Positions 1 through 15,200 of a stretch of 64,000 bases of DNA are shown here, in pieces. This DNA comes from Pelodera strongyloides. Taxonomy: Eukaryota > Nematoda > Chromadorea > Rhabditida > Rhabditidae. How positions within the stretch are numbered: the first letter of the stretch is position 1; every line of letters starts with the position of its first letter. The stretch spans positions 124,001 to 188,000 of the forward strand of contig JAANDG010000187.1 of NCBI GenBank assembly GCA_036852015.1. Reading direction: 5' to 3'. The notes beneath the pieces were generated by a model that searched no databases, was not told where the DNA came from, and worked only from the letters and a program-made list of their open reading frames with translations. The translations under genes were made by a program, and so were the position numbers.

Positions 1-272
1 CGATGATTAGCGAATTAACTAATTGGCATAGGTTATACTTATCAATAATAAAAGTGAAACACATCACTTTAAATTTGAGCCTAATTACCCAAATGACATT
101 AATATCCCTTTGGATACTATGTATTGAGGTGAGCACTGATGCTGTTGATAATATTGCTAACGAAATTCACAACTAATGCCGTACTTTAAGGTAAAATAAG
201 GTAAGGTACCGTACGGAAATATGACAAGTTAATGACCTTTCTTTAAGGTCTTTAAGGTACGGTAACACCTAC
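1..272. other. Intron sequence of the pme-5-like gene, no exon seen
   Basis: This AT-rich stretch holds several copies of a GGTAAGGTACCGTA-like short motif around 190-265. I found no further exon in phase with the one ending at 273. Confidence 0.5.
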
Positions 273-3200
273 CAATGGCCTTTTTCACGAGGTCATTTTC
301 GCCCATCTGGATCCAGCAGTCGATGAACCCGGCCAACAATTTGGCTCTTCCCTCGGTCGAAAGTTTTGCCCACTTTTCGGGACCATTCTCCTGAAAGAAC
401 AATAATTCGCAATAATAATAATACGTATAAACACCCTCGACATCTAAATCAAAACGTCCAACCATTGATAACACCACACGCCCTTGGATACCGTATTCTG
501 ACGAAATCACAAGAAAGACAAGTTCTATACTATTCTAATTCTATCATAATCATACTATCATTACATTTTCAAAACTTACAAAATTCGATAACACCGCAAA
601 TACTGGTTCGTTGTCATATGAATTTCGTCATGGTCTTAATAAATCACTGACTGATTTCTTGATTTATAGATTCACTGAAACCTCCCCAACTCCCTACCTT
701 CAATATCTCAATGAGATTCCACAGGCCCTTCTTGGCTGCCTGGTTCATCGCCTCACTCTCGTTATCCTCATCCAACCAATTCGTCTTCATTTCCATCAGC
801 GTGTTCAATACGGTAGTGGCCGAGGGTGTAAGTTCTCCTAAAGAATCCGAGTGTAAGTTCATAACTCCAACCAAGAAAATTTACATACGTTCCCCTGATA
901 TAGAAACTAACCAACCTGTATACAGCGCAAATTCACCTAAAAGTAACAGTATACACAGAATAAACAAACCCCTTTGATGTAACAAGAGAACACGATATAT
1001 TCCGGATTCCGGATATTCGAGTCAGTTGGACAACAGGTTTCGGTCTTTGCACCGAAGAGACATAACATTAGTTTACCCACTAGTCCCAAGATCTCCCAAA
1101 AGCATGGAAAGTTAGAATACTACAGAGTTGAAAAGAATAATAGAATTTGAATCACTTACCGTTGATTCCTTGAACGAATGCGTTGAGAAGTCCAGTATCA
1201 TTCAGCGCATCATTTGTTTTCTTTGAAGTCTAAACAAAACTAGTCATGTAAGTCCAATTAATATGCTTGAAATAGCATTTTCAAGACCGAAACTACAAAT
1301 CAACGATAGCGAGCCCTGAGGCCGTATTCACCAACACACAACGAGCCCTCCCTAGGCACAAGAGCGAATCTCTTCTGCTCTCGCACTCTTTAGCTCCCTG
1401 GGGAGGCCACGGAAAGCTCCCTGAGTGTTGGTGAATACGGCATCAGTTTTCCAAAATTGCCAACCTTTCGCACAGAATTCAACATCTTGAGCAAGTATTG
1501 CGCAAAGTTGTGCTGCCCGTTCACAAGCGCTGCGGTCGCGAGTTCGGCCACGGTAGCTGGGGTCTGAAACATCGAGTTGACTTTCTAAGTTCCTAATATA
1601 AAGATTCAAAATCATAAAGATATATAAACGATCCACAAACGCCTATCATAGTTTCCGGTGTACAGAATTAAGCAGATATGATAGTGAAACACAGCACTGG
1701 CCAAAACGGGGCAAGTTATTCGGGTAACGAGATCTACATCGAAATACCGTAGTCGGTCTGGTATTCTCCCTAACCATGACTCATTAACAAACATACACAC
1801 ATGACTAATTAAGGCATTGCTAATTAATCACATAAACAAACCTTCTCCAGCAAGTCCAAAATGACATAAACCATCGAGTGCCACTCATTCTTGACGACAA
1901 GCTCGGGAACGCTGGTCTCCAGACGAACAGCGGGGACCACGACATCAGAGAACCATGCCCATTCGGACTGTTCAACTTTCGGAGGTTCGGGACCAAATAC
2001 CTAAAGAACTTTACGTATGATTGCTCTATTTAAAACTGCATTCATACGTATTTACGCTAAGTGGGGTCGATTTTTTTAATCATAGAGTATTTGCATATTA
2101 CGCACGGGAATGCAGACCTTCCAAAATTCCAAATACGTTTCAAAAACCGGTTGTTGTATCGCTTTAAGATACGGTACGATAGGGGCATTGTCATTCATAC
2201 CATAAAATGATTGCAAGGTACTTAGTCGTACTCTGCCCTAACAACTAGGCCGTAAGCAGCAATGAAATCGAAAACCAGAAGAGAGGGTGGACCACACATG
2301 GGCATAAAACATTAGGAATCAAACATACACATTCCAAGTTCCATTGTACAGAACTACACGAATGACAAGCGGTCAAGCAACTACTTTATAGAATAGCAAA
2401 CCAACAAAATGAATCAAACTATCAAACCTTCTTATGTATATTCGAGTGAGCTTGAATAAGTGTTAGTGCTGTTTGTGGCCACTTTTTGAGCACAGCCAGA
2501 CCAAGCGGCGTGTTTCCTTCCTTATTCTCTGGATTGATCTGAAACTACGAATAATGCACCAACTACATTTACCGCAACACAGCAACATAATACAAGCCTC
2601 TTGCCTCTAGCCTAAGGGCTAGGGGTTAATTTTTTGAAGATTTATCTAAACACAATGATCTATACAGATATAATCAAGTTTGCACAGATGTGCTGCCTAT
2701 ACGTAATTACATAACCACGCAGAAATCTATCACTCCAAATCCAAATACAAGAGTTTACTAATTCACACCTGTCCGCCGGCAAGAGACAATGATCAAATAA
2801 AAAAATTCAAATGATCCAAATTCAAATTAAAAAATGATCCAAATAAAAAAAACAATCCCCACCTCACAACCGTGGTTCATCAGAGTCACGGCACAAATAT
2901 TGGCGTCGCGCATCGCAGCAAAATGCAGGGCAGTGTTGCCGTCCTTGTCAGGTGCGGTGATCTAGAGTCGGAAATACTGTGAACACAAGGCATTGAAATT
3001 GACAATACTATCGCTCAGTAAATTTTCTCGCTCTTATTCCTAGTTGAACTAAACAAACTTTACAACAATAAAAACAAACTAGCAATTAAAACGCAATCAC
3101 ATCATATCTCTTGACAATCAACGATGAACCAAGACGGATGATGCTCACAATGTTCTGACTGATAACTGATAAAGCGTTCATGATAAAGATTAAAACCCAA

Positions 3201-6200
3201 ATAAAATATTCACAAACTCCTACCGCTTCTGGGCTCATCACAGACAGCAAAAGGGAAACAACTGCAATTGGATCGCATTGTGTCGACGTAATGTTATCCG
3301 ACTTGACGAATGCGTAGTGAAGCGCCGTTCTACCTGAAGATGGTGCTTATGGGTATGGGTATGGCGTTCGTCACCTCGTTTGTCACGAGTCACGACCAGG
3401 CCTCCCCTGACGCAGTGCATAAGAAAAGACGCAATCTCGTGCTATCCATTTGGTTACGGTGTTCGATATATCTGATCAATATGCTTATAAACGTCATGTG
3501 TGCCAAAGTTCAGCGCATACAAAATTGACTTTCAATTTCAGAACACTAACGGCTCAGGGGCTCAGTAATTGGGCAAAACAAAAAAAAACCACCTCTAGTA
3601 TCCTTAGCATTAACGTCGACCTTCGAGAGCACATATTCAATAGGTTCAATGAAAGCGTCCGCAGAATAGGTCGTTTCTGCATCTACAGCCACATGCAAAG
3701 GCGTTTTACCGGAACGTCCATCCTAAACGAATTAAGAAAGTTATGGGACCACGAAATTTTTTTAGCTACAAGCTAAAATTAGCTACAAAAAAAGTTTACT
3801 TAATTTTCAAAATGTTTCAGTAATCCCTCATAGATGATGGGATCAGTTCAATCACAACCTATAAGGACAACAACACGCAACTTATAATATTGGTCGTTAT
3901 ATCAAGCACAATGTGGCCTCTCCATTAGGTATTCTAATAAACGTCCTCTAGCGCCATTACTTGTCGCCGTATGTTCAGACAGTAACTAACTCACGTAAGG
4001 TCACCTCCATTTACGGACCGGATTCATGCCACAGATCAAAGAACACTCACCAGTTTCGGCACACGTAATTGCTTCAGAATAGGAATCGTGTTGCTGTTCA
4101 GCTTCTCGCACGCATAGTGGAACGCCGAATTACCGCGAGTCGCACGCCGCGCAAGGCACAACGATTTGTCTAAACCACAATGACAACCATTGTTAATCTT
4201 AAAGCGGAATGATACGCGTCGCGGCGTGTACTACACTCAAATTCTGTTCCATTTATGTACCTTCCAAAACACGACGGCACATATATGTGTACATCCGCAA
4301 GCCCACGTTCACGTAACCGCTTTAAAGTACCCATCGGAAAAATACACAATTGTACGAAAAGAAAAACCCACCAATATCGGTCACTTCCCAATCAAACTCC
4401 TTTAATTGGAGGCAACCAATTGCTACGACCATTTCCTTTTCAACGAGAAGGTGAAGTACCGACTTCAGAACGGATAGGGCTAGAAATAGGGCTTATATTA
4501 ACCCATATATATGGCACCCCCAAATTCTGCATTGCATTACATAAACAACTCCTTGACGCAATCACATAATAGGTTACGCGAAGTTACAAATTCCCAAATA
4601 TCCCGTTGACTACCGTAATCTGCATAAACAACTCACGCTGGCCCGTAACGCAGATCCATTCTTGTAGAATTGCATTGTGCACACCCTCCGTGCAACCATG
4701 TGCAGCAGAGAAGTTGAGCAGTAGCTTAGTCTGAAAGAGTGTTGAGTTTATCTCCAAACTCCAAAGTTGTACTATGACACAAGTGGGCCCAGTGTGGGGG
4801 CGCCCAGGAATGAAATTAGGCGCCCAGACTGAAACCATCACGTAACAGGAGAAACAAGATTTCAAAAGTACACGGGTACAGTTAAAAAAATAAAGGTTCT
4901 CAGTTTTCTCCGCACTTTCTAATAACAAAGAAGTCTAGAAGACCTAGTAACAAAACACTTTTTGCTATTTCCAAATGCCCGAACAAAAAGGTTCAAAGTA
5001 ACCCATATTCCCGGCTGCCAACTACAGACAAAGAAAAACAATTGTGTTTTACCGAGAAGCACAATTCGCTCCGCACCCTTTGTAGAGAAGCTGACTAATA
5101 TATTTCGCAAAATGGCACGGATTCAATATCAAATGATGAGAAAGAAATGAAAAAGATGTATAAAAAGCGAACAAAGGTAGTACGCCCCATCATTTCAAGA
5201 ATATTCAACAGTTCACCAATACCGATTCCACCTAAACACATACCTATCCACGACTCCAAGAATCCCCCATTTGTTTTCTCTTTACGCTTATCATTAACAT
5301 TTAGTATTCTCCAACTCACACAAATTGACCATATTATCATAATGTGAGGCCATAATCACCAACACGCAGGGAGCCTTCCCTGGCCTCCCCAGGGAGCTAA
5401 AGAGTGCGAGATCAAAAGAGGATTCAGAGCGCTCGTGAGGGCTCCACATGTGTTGGTGAATGCGGCGTCTGTTGTCTGTTGTAGCCTTCACATCGATCTA
5501 TACTGCCCATAGTGTCCATAAAGTTTGTACCATACTTTCACTTACAGATACCCTAACAATGAATTCGCCCATCGTCCTACTTCTTGCCCTCACAGGTGTC
5601 ACACTTGCTTGTAGTAGCAGTTTGCGAACACCTAAGTCCGTCCAAATAGACGGCTGTTTCACGTGTAATGGTCGGCCTGCCGCCAACGTCAGGGTAAAAA
5701 TCTACGACGTCGATACAAGTAAGTCTTTTGTCTAATGGTTTCTGCGCGCTTTCAGAGCTAGCGTCCTAGCTCATTGGGGTTAGCTTTTGAACGAATCGTT
5801 GTTAAACAAGGTAACTATCTGCCTAAACTTACGGCTGGTAATCCTTTAGAATATATGGTAGAACCAAAGAGCTAGTAAACTTTACTTGAAACTTCATAAT
5901 TTAGTTTCATTCGACGACAAAATGGCCGAAGGTCTCACAGACCATAGGGGATGCATTGTGTTGGCCGGTAATCGGAAGGACATCTTCGGCATCAGACCAA
6001 AGTTCAATGTTTATCACAAATGCGGTCCGATTTCTGTGGTGCGTTTCATAGTCTACGAAAATTATGTTCAATTTTAATGAGTGAGATGCTAAATTATAGA
6101 AAAAGCAGACAAGTGCCTTTAGTCTTGCTGGTGGATGAGTTCCAATTCGTTTGATGGAACGGAATAAAGAGTTAATAACAAAAATCAGAAAGAAAACTAT

Positions 6201-9200
6201 GATTAAAATGTTCTCGGTGCAATTCACCATGTTTCACAAACTCCATAAATGCAGTAAGCTAAGTGAATTGACAATAGGGTATGTTCAAAGACAGGATTGC
6301 CTACATATGTACGTAGGAGGAATAAATAGCCTTCATATGAGGGGAAATTTAAAATGGCTTATTAAGTGGTCATCCCCAGCCAGTACTTTCACTTGTCAAA
6401 TATTCAACTCGTCATGTATCATACACTGCATAAGAGACCCCTTATCGGGTACTACATTTGCTGGGACAGTTCGTGCTCGTAATCGGTGCCGTGATGTACT
6501 ATGGAGATTAATGTATTATTGCACGTTTACAATTCCAGTCCGACCCTCGCCTTTGTACCTACAAACAAGAGTATAAGATTCCAAAGGAATTCATAAATAT
6601 TGGCGCAGTCCCAATCAAGGTCTCGTTTTGTTGAATTATTTACTCCGATATATATAAGAACCATGAGCCACAGGTTATTTTATTGGGTGTTGTAGAGTGG
6701 TAGGCACATGGTTTGGAAACCTACGGTGAACAACTGCATAGATATAGTACTGTATGTGAACGGTGCAGCATGGAACATAATTTGCATATAACACATGGAA
6801 GCGCACTTATCCAGTATACGTTTCACAGCGTCACACTGCTTTAACGTTGTTTGCCAAGGCTTCAGTAAAACCACAAACTTTACAGGTACACAAATTCCTC
6901 CCGATACCACTTATTCCAACCAAACTGGACTGCTTAAACTAGGAAAAACAAGAGACTAATTAACTATTCTCACCTACGCCAATAAGAAACCCCTTGCGAA
7001 TAAACTTATATTATCCCGAAACACATTTCAACTTTGAAAGGTACACATACAGCATAGTTTTGTTCCTCCACAGTGCAAATGTGACAGAGACTAGATACTA
7101 GGCTATGAGATTAGGCTACAATAAAGCCGAAGTTACCGAAGCCCAGCACCAGCTTTTCGGTACAATCGTAAACTTTATGAGTATAACAAGGTAAATTTCC
7201 ATCCATAAGTATGGAGTGAAAACAAGATTTCTGGTCTTTATTATCAAAAACACCATTAAAAATACTAACCGTGAATTCGTCCCCATTCAAAATAGCACAC
7301 TGAAGCGGAGTTTTGAGCAAATCATCTCGCACACACAAAAGTTGATTCAATCTGCCATGCTTATGTGCAGTGTTCAACAACAGCTCGAGCAGCGGGTTCA
7401 TCTAGAGAACATAGATTAGAACATAGTCAATAGTCACATAAACTCAACACATAAACTCAAGTCTCAAGATAAACTCCCACACATAGTATGCTAGGGTACA
7501 TACCGCGCAAAGAAAGCCGCTCACGCCTTAAACGATAGCCTCTCAAAAAAGACAAACAGCTCTAGTTCTTGTTAATGCTAATTGCTAATACACATACCAT
7601 CAGTATACAAACCAACGAATCCGAGGAAACAAAATATACTGTGAAAGGAAAAGGGGTAAACAAAAACAAAACTCACATAGTTCTCATGACCGCTCTTCTG
7701 ATGCATTCCACCGTTGACCGCAATATGGATGAGGCTCGCCTGTCCGGGCAGAACCACCTCACCAGTCTGTAAATTGTAGTAAAGTAATGAAAAGGATTGG
7801 AAACACACCATAGAGCGGACAACATGTCGAGCCGTCAAGGAATATAGCCATACCGTAACCCCAAGGGTTGAAAGCGCACCGTAGTGTATACGCGTAGCGT
7901 AGCGTACCGATGATAATCATTGCATACCGCAAAGGATTGAAAGCACACCGTACCGTACCGGTATACATACCGCTAAGAAAAATATCATAACGCTAAGGAG
8001 TAGCAGGGTCACTACCCCTATCTTATCTAGGCACGAGTCACTTTTTTAGATTAAGCTACGGCATTAGTTTGTAATTTTCACATGCTTCTTAAAGTTTGAC
8101 TATTCGACATTTAAAGCGCAATACCGGCCAGTTTTTGAAACACATAGAGCAGACCAGCATTCTTACGCAGCGTATGCATATGAATATAAATTAAAATAAA
8201 AAATCGAGCTAAATTCGAACAAATTAGCATAAATACGTAAAAATTCATTTCGCTTTAATATTAACTGACCTGCATAATTGCTTCACAATCAAAGTCAATA
8301 ATCATCCGGATAGCGGCTAGTGCTTCATCCTCGACGTCCACACAAACATGAGCGCTTTCAACGCTGTAATTATAGTTCTTTGTTAGGAATTGCCATATAG
8401 CACATCGTAGTTGAAGAGGATAAACCTTCTGTTGTTAGTTTCAGTAAATTCCAATTCCACCTTTTATTAGTTAACACACTAAGCACTATTCACGCTGGTA
8501 CTCTAACAGTACTCTAGCAGTCCATAAATTATTTAATCACAGTACCGAATACCACAACCAAACACTCGACCTTTCAGTATCCGCAGAGAAAAAAAAACAG
8601 AAAAGTAGAATAAGAATAAGAAAATTCACCTTCTGACTCGAGTTTCCACCAGCTTGCAGTAGTTCCTAAATTACAGAGTATTCGAAAAAAAGAGGCGATA
8701 ATAAGAATCAAGCGAGATTCTTTCCCCTAACTCTCTCTCTCACTTGCTTCCTTTCTGCCCCCTCTCTCTCACACCCTCAGTCTCTCTCCCTTGCTTCCTC
8801 TCTCCCCCTCCCCCTCTCCCACACCCTCTCTCTCTCTCGTCTCTCTCTCTCTCTCTCGTCTCGTTCTCTCTCTCTCAAAGGTGCCAACTCACAATGCCAG
8901 TACAGTAATCGGCGTTCCAATCGAGTCAGTCTTCTGCCACAGGAAATTCTTCGCCTTTGCTGGGAATCCGGTAAGAATAGTTTTCAACATTTTTCCGATT
9001 TGAAATTGTGATTTCGCTGGGGCGTCGTCCGTAGCCCACAGTCTGCAGAATATATTTTTATTTACGCACGAGGCACGAATAACTTTACGTACGCTATGTA
9101 CTGAAGATACGCCGGTTAACGTCGCATCGTCAATACATCAGTTCATTACATTTTCCCACGTTCTTCACGTCCTCTTATCCACTTACATTTGATTATGAAT

Positions 9201-12200
9201 ATTATTATCATCTACCAGCCGGCAACGCCGCCCGAACCGTCTTTCCATACTTATGAAAAGTCTGTAACGTAGATAAAAATCCTTACGAATAAAGACGTAC
9301 ATCGTTTTACATGCGAATATTCTAATTTGAGATGCGGCACTCTTTTATACACAACGCGGAACAATTTATTCTACTTCCGTAACGTGAGTGCTAGCGCACG
9401 CTACAGTTACTCTTTTATATAATAAGAAAAGATAAGATAAGCCTACCCCTGACTCGTCCGAACCTTGAATGGCAGTCCACAGAGAGCAAAGAGCACATTT
9501 GAGCCTTTACTCCAATTATCAAGCAGGGCTTCTTTCTCCTTGCACTTGTCAAACAGAATTCCGGCCAGAAGGAGGTTTCCTTGCATAAGGGCGATCTCGA
9601 ACGCAGACGTCTTCTAGAAATATAATATTTTGTCCTAACTCGCAATATATCCTATATTTACTTGACTCTAACGTACACCTATACTTACGCAGACCTACAT
9701 CCTATCCTAAGTTACAGCAAGCAATACAAACATAACTGAGAGATGTATGTCTTCTAATGGAACAATACGGAAGGCAAAATATATTTATGAACAAAATTAA
9801 ATTTACCAACTGAATATCCGTTTGATTCCGAAAACAGATCATAACTTAAAGCCGTATTCGACCTACTTTGGAAAATTCGCATATGATACGTAAATCCTAT
9901 ATATCCTGTGCAAATTTGGTGCCCCTCCGGCAAGCTTCGGGCGCACACTTTGCAGAAGATACATAGGAAATGCGTATTATATGCAAATTTCCCAAAGTAG
10001 GTACAATACAGCTTTAAACTCCCAAGTTTCCGAAAACCACGCACAATTAATTACAGCTTACAACTAAAGTTAAACCAACCTCATCGTTGACTGCCTCAAT
10101 TTGTGCCCCAGCCTTCAGAATCATTTGCACGCACTCTTCGTACTGTTTCACGGTCATCCTACAAAAGTAAAGTTAAAGTAAGCTTAGCTCCATAAACAGC
10201 AAACATGCGTGCACTTAAATGGCACAGTATACATAACTAGGGATATCTTACCTCAATTTATCCTTTTTCGCTACCTTTTCCGCCACAGGAATCTGAAGCT
10301 GGGCGAAGAGGTGCAGTGGTGAATTGCCGGTCGAATCAACCAATGAGCAATCGGCACCCCTGAAATACGGCAGTTAGTAGTTAGGTTTTTAATGGAAGTA
10401 CTCCGATACAAATAAGTAAGCACACATAATACTCTCATACTTTATTTCATTTCGGATTTAAGTATATTATATATGCGAGTATTATCATAATCCTTTAAAA
10501 CGAACCGATCAATGAGAAACTTGAGCTGATCGAACAGGATCTGTGAGTGTTCCGGGTCAAAATAGGTCACCAGTGACGAAATCAGAGTTACACCCTCGTT
10601 GTCCTAAAAAGGTCTAAGTTGGAAAGTTAATTAAAAACAGACTTACGATGTATCTAAAAACTGTGCAACAATAGACAGCGCTTATTCCTCACCTTCTCTT
10701 GGATACCGTAGGGGTAAATCTATGTAAAAGTTCCCATAAGCTAAATTCTAATAATCGCAGAAAAGCCGCGAAAACCTGTAACTCTCTACGTACGCACCTT
10801 GCAATTGATGTTGACCTTATCCGAATGCGGGCCGTCAAGCATCCACGACACGATACCGTAGTGACCTAAAACTTATTACTCTTTTATATAATACTCACAA
10901 TTTATAGAAAATCGAAATCGGTTCAAACTAAAATTCAACCGTCTACCGTCAGAATCCATCAATAATTTAGAAGACAAACACCACCGACTCGACGTAAACC
11001 AAGCAAGGCCAAGGCAAACTTACGCACCCTTAAGATACGCCACACTGAGCGGCGTCAATTGCCAATCGTTGAACGAATTCAGACACGTTGGATCCACGTC
11101 AGAAAGAAGTTGCAGAGTGGATAGGAAACCGTAGGCGGCGGCGTAATGTGACGGAGCGTTTCCAGACGAATCTGGCTATAAATTGAGGCAATTGCAAATA
11201 TTACCAAACAATCAAGCGCCTACAAATCCCAGCTTACTTAGCTTAAAACTTGCCATTTTCATCTTTTTACAATTACAAACAAGTATTTCTACTTATCCCT
11301 ACAGTACAGTTACAAGGATTACGGTAGGTTCTCATCAGTTAGTTCAGTACTCTTCACGGTGACAGCCTAAGAGCTACTCTCGGGGGGACAGCGGACAGCA
11401 GCCATATATATGTCCTGATCAGAAATTGGACTCCGTATACAGTAGGCAGAATCCTAACTTGTCATATTCAATGACAGTCTACCGTACCTTATTGAGATCG
11501 GCTCCCCTTTGAAGTAAATATGCAACGATATGATCCTGTCCATTCATAGCAGCATGAAGAAGAGGACTTCGGCGCAGCTGAAATAATATTCACAATAATG
11601 AAGTGTCCAGTCCAAACAGGTTGCTCGATTCAACTAACGTATATGCAACATACGTCGCATCACACTTCATACCTTATATCACATCCGATTTAAAATCATT
11701 GTAACCTGATACAATCTTTTACTATTACAATTACGAAGCGCAAACAAAAACCGTATAGCTCGTGGCTCATGTATTCAGTAATAAACATTTGTACCGAATA
11801 AAGAGTATAGACTCAGCACTACAATGGGTATCAAGTCACCTATAAGAGAGGCACACACATTACGGTCATTAACGTCTTCCGGTAAAATAAGAAAACAAGT
11901 ACCTTATCCTTAGATTCAATCAGTGCGTTTCCCTTGTCGACGAGAACCTTCACAATGTCCAAACTTTTCTCGCGGCCACTCGCACAAGCCATCTATAACG
12001 AATAAAATGAAAACAATTCATTGAATTTGAACCACACTTTTGTGTTGTCTCACACACCAGAAACCTTTAATCTTCAAGCACACACGTCCATATCAAAACT
12101 ACGCTATGTAAAACTTTACAAATTCACATAGATTTTTTTTACTTATCAAATAAACTAACAAGTACACATTGCACATAAAGCATAAAACGATGCAACAGTT

Positions 12201-15200
12201 TCCAAAAACTCTAACTGTTCTTTTCGAATATTCAAACCCTTACCATCAGTGCGTTCATCTTCTTTTCTCCCGCAGTGGTCACCGCTTCCACATCAATTTT
12301 GGGGTGCTTCAGAAGGGTTTCGACCACGTCGAGACTAAATGTGTCCATATTACACGTACAAAACATAGCCACATAACGAAACAACTACAGTACTTCAGAC
12401 TTCGACCCTAAGCCCTAAACACTGCCCCACATGGTCTTCTTCATCTTCATGAAAACACTAACCTTATGAAATACTGTGCTCTTATACTAATGTATGCACA
12501 CCACGGTCACCGCGCGACTTGACGGTCTTCACATATAAACTTAAACGCTTAGAACCACGATAAAATCAGATTTTAAAGAAGGTGCCGTCGTAAGAAAACC
12601 GTAAAACACAAATGAAAGACAATTACTCAAACGACAACTCACTGTCCATATTTTACTGCCAAATGCAGCGCAGTGTTTCCTGTCCTGGTCTTGTAATTTA
12701 CAGCAGTTTTATCAGACACCTGCAAATTAATTAGAAAGCTGGTTCTCAATGAGAGTAATTATAGTACTGAGGACTGTCACCACATCGCTAACAACCCTGC
12801 ATACACTCAAATAAACGAATACGAAGAATGCTACTGTAGTGAAGTGACATCATATAACAAATCACCAACAAAAATCAACTACCAGTGTGCCAGGGTTTTT
12901 CTTACTAAGGAGCTGGCCACTCTAGAATAATAATCATCATGTATGATGTACATTTAACATAATAATGCACCAATATTTAATATAGTAAAACACAAACCTT
13001 GACAACTTTGGCTTTCTTAGCTCTTGGCTCTTCTTCTTCTTCTTCTTCATCCTCCTTCTCTTCATTCGAAGGCACATTTTCCACAGCCTTCTGAGCTTTC
13101 TCAAACTTATCGATCCAGTCGAGAATGATCTAAAGTTTAGAATATTGATCACCTCTGTGCTATGGCCAATCATACTAACTATTGGAAATTGCTTTTACAC
13201 AAAAACAGCACAATAACAATTCACATATTCATAACAGTTCGTTGTGGAACCATGATGCAAGGCAAAGGCAATGTTTAGCCTCATACTCACAAGAGAACTA
13301 AGGGCGCATTCGAGATGGACATTTTCCAGAAAGGAAAAGAAAAAAGTGGTTCGAGATGGACACCGAGAAAAAAAATAATACGTGCAAAATAATTGTCGAA
13401 AATGCAAATGTATCGTAATTGAAACTAAAATCAATCGATCATTTGCATGTGTATGCGTGGCAATTGCATTCTTTTCTGGTGAAATCCATCTCGAACCAAA
13501 AGTTTTCTTTTTCTTTCCCGGAAATGTCCATCTCGAACGCGCCCTAACTCTTTATGCGGCCAGTGCCTAATATACACGAAAACAATAGACGTGTGTTTCA
13601 CAGGGCCTAATTTAGATGCATTAATTATAAACAAACACTCCCATTATAAATAGCATATCATAAAATCAAACTAGCTCCCAACAAACAACTTGGCAATAAC
13701 ATTTAAGTAAATACTAATTCAGGAATAGTAAAAATTATGAGATGGGTCATAGTGCAACGCTAAAAAACAGTAACCTTCAGCTCGCCACATCGTTAGCAAT
13801 GGAAAACAAAATTATGCAAACAAGCAAACTATATAAAATCACAGAATAACTCGCATTTCGTTTATAACACATAGAAAAGCAGACCGGCTGCTATTCGGCA
13901 AAGGCTAAGTTGAATTCCTAGCTTTAATACATATTCACATTATCTAATTAGTAAATCATACCTTAACATTTGCTGCTCGGCCTGCTCGTGCCGCACAGTG
14001 TAGTGGTGTCTCCTCCTTCTTATTCAGCACAAGGAGCGGAGTATCAAGCGAGATGAGGTACTTGAGCGGCTCGGTACCATTGCATACCGCGGCATAGTGC
14101 ACAGTGGACCTAAACAGTTCCGCGTCATGAGTCTACTCATTCAACTGCCGAGCGGTGCGCTTGCGCTGTTCTTACGCGGCAACAGCGCGAAGTTTCATAT
14201 TTGCGTAGAATATTTCCAGATAGAGATACCACCGGACACAGTAAGAACAAGTCGTCACACTATATTCAACGACAATTGACTTTTAATGTTCATTAACTAA
14301 CTCTATTCCATCCATAACTTCTTACATTTCTTGAAAAATAGGGAGCAGGAGCAGGTGACTGGCAGGCGAACAGCGAACTTACAATTAGTTAATGGCGAAG
14401 GCTACTTGTGCACCATCACCATCTAATACTTAAAACCTACCTCAGACCGACAAGACCTAATCCGGATCAAACACATATAACTCATAATAATTCCCTACCA
14501 ATTATCCATATCCAGAATATTGATATTCGGTTCGATTGCCCTAAGTGTCTTCAAATAGGTGACATCATTGTTGATGGCTGCAGTGTGAAGCGGTGTGATG
14601 TTACGGTTCTCATGCGCCTAAACATTTTCCACCGCTTAGCTTCATTCAAAATGAACTCAGCTTACACTTCAACAATTAGGAATATAGTACGCACACAGCA
14701 TGCATAGTTTCCATATATCAATAACCTTGTTTAGGTGTCACGGAGAACCAAACACCGTAAGATACCCGCTTCTACATGTTAACAAGCACCTATAAGAAAG
14801 AAACTCTGAAAAGTCATAAGTCATAAATCCTACCTTCTTCTTCACAGAGACCGCCAAAATACGCGACGGTAACTTTGTTCCTCTGAAAATAACACGTTAT
14901 CACCAAATCAAATGCGGTAAGGTAAATAAGACCAACTTGAAACATTTGTCTAAAAATTCAAACTGAAATGCCACCCTTTCCGATACTATACGAGATGTAT
15001 GCCTAATTTATGCCTCTTCTGAGACATAAACCACTCAATTCCCCATGGGGAATTCCCCGTCTTTTTCTCTGCGTGTCTCACATTAGAATGCTGGTTTCAG
15101 TCCGCAGGGAATATTTCCCCGAGGGAATTGGAGTGGTGAATATGGCCTCCTGAGGCCATATTCATCACTCAATTCCCCATGGGGAATTCCCCGTCTTTTT

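Larger units (their letters stand above)
273..4730 (-). other. pme-5: pme-5-like exons 32-42: third ankyrin block and post-ankyrin region
   Basis: Exons at 4637-4730, 4051-4169, 3593-3722, 3224-3333, 2863-2961, 2428-2538, 1842-2000, 1465-1563, 1160-1229, 698-837 and 273-390 encode residues of about 1033-1448. Ankyrin signatures continue through NSAFHYACEKLN, TPLHVAVDAE, TALHYAFVK, TALHFAAMRD and TPLGLAVLKKW, and then stop. The last five exons form a helical region without repeats. The final donor (GTAGGT at 267-272) leaves phase 1, so the coding region continues past the left edge. Confidence 0.75.
6725..12334 (-). other. pme-5: pme-5-like exons 17-31: second ankyrin block
   Basis: Exons at 12244-12334, 11903-11992, 11488-11577, 11028-11175, 10798-10865, 10506-10603, 10252-10359, 10080-10158, 9447-9613, 8893-9042, 8630-8665, 8270-8363, 7677-7766, 7270-7401 and 6725-6835 encode residues of about 515-1032. 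Clear ankyrin turns include SPLLHAAMNGQDHIVAYLL, APSHYAAAYGFLSTLQLL, SPLHLFAQLQ and TPLQCAILNGD. The last exon (6725-6835) is less certain. It was added because it continues the repeat (DAVKRILDKCASM) and fits both neighbouring phases. Confidence 0.72.

Noticed and set aside
6845..6955. Fourth exon of the TTR gene
   Set aside because: No donor and acceptor pair gives the required phase from exon 3 with good splice sites. Kept only as a possibility in the findings.
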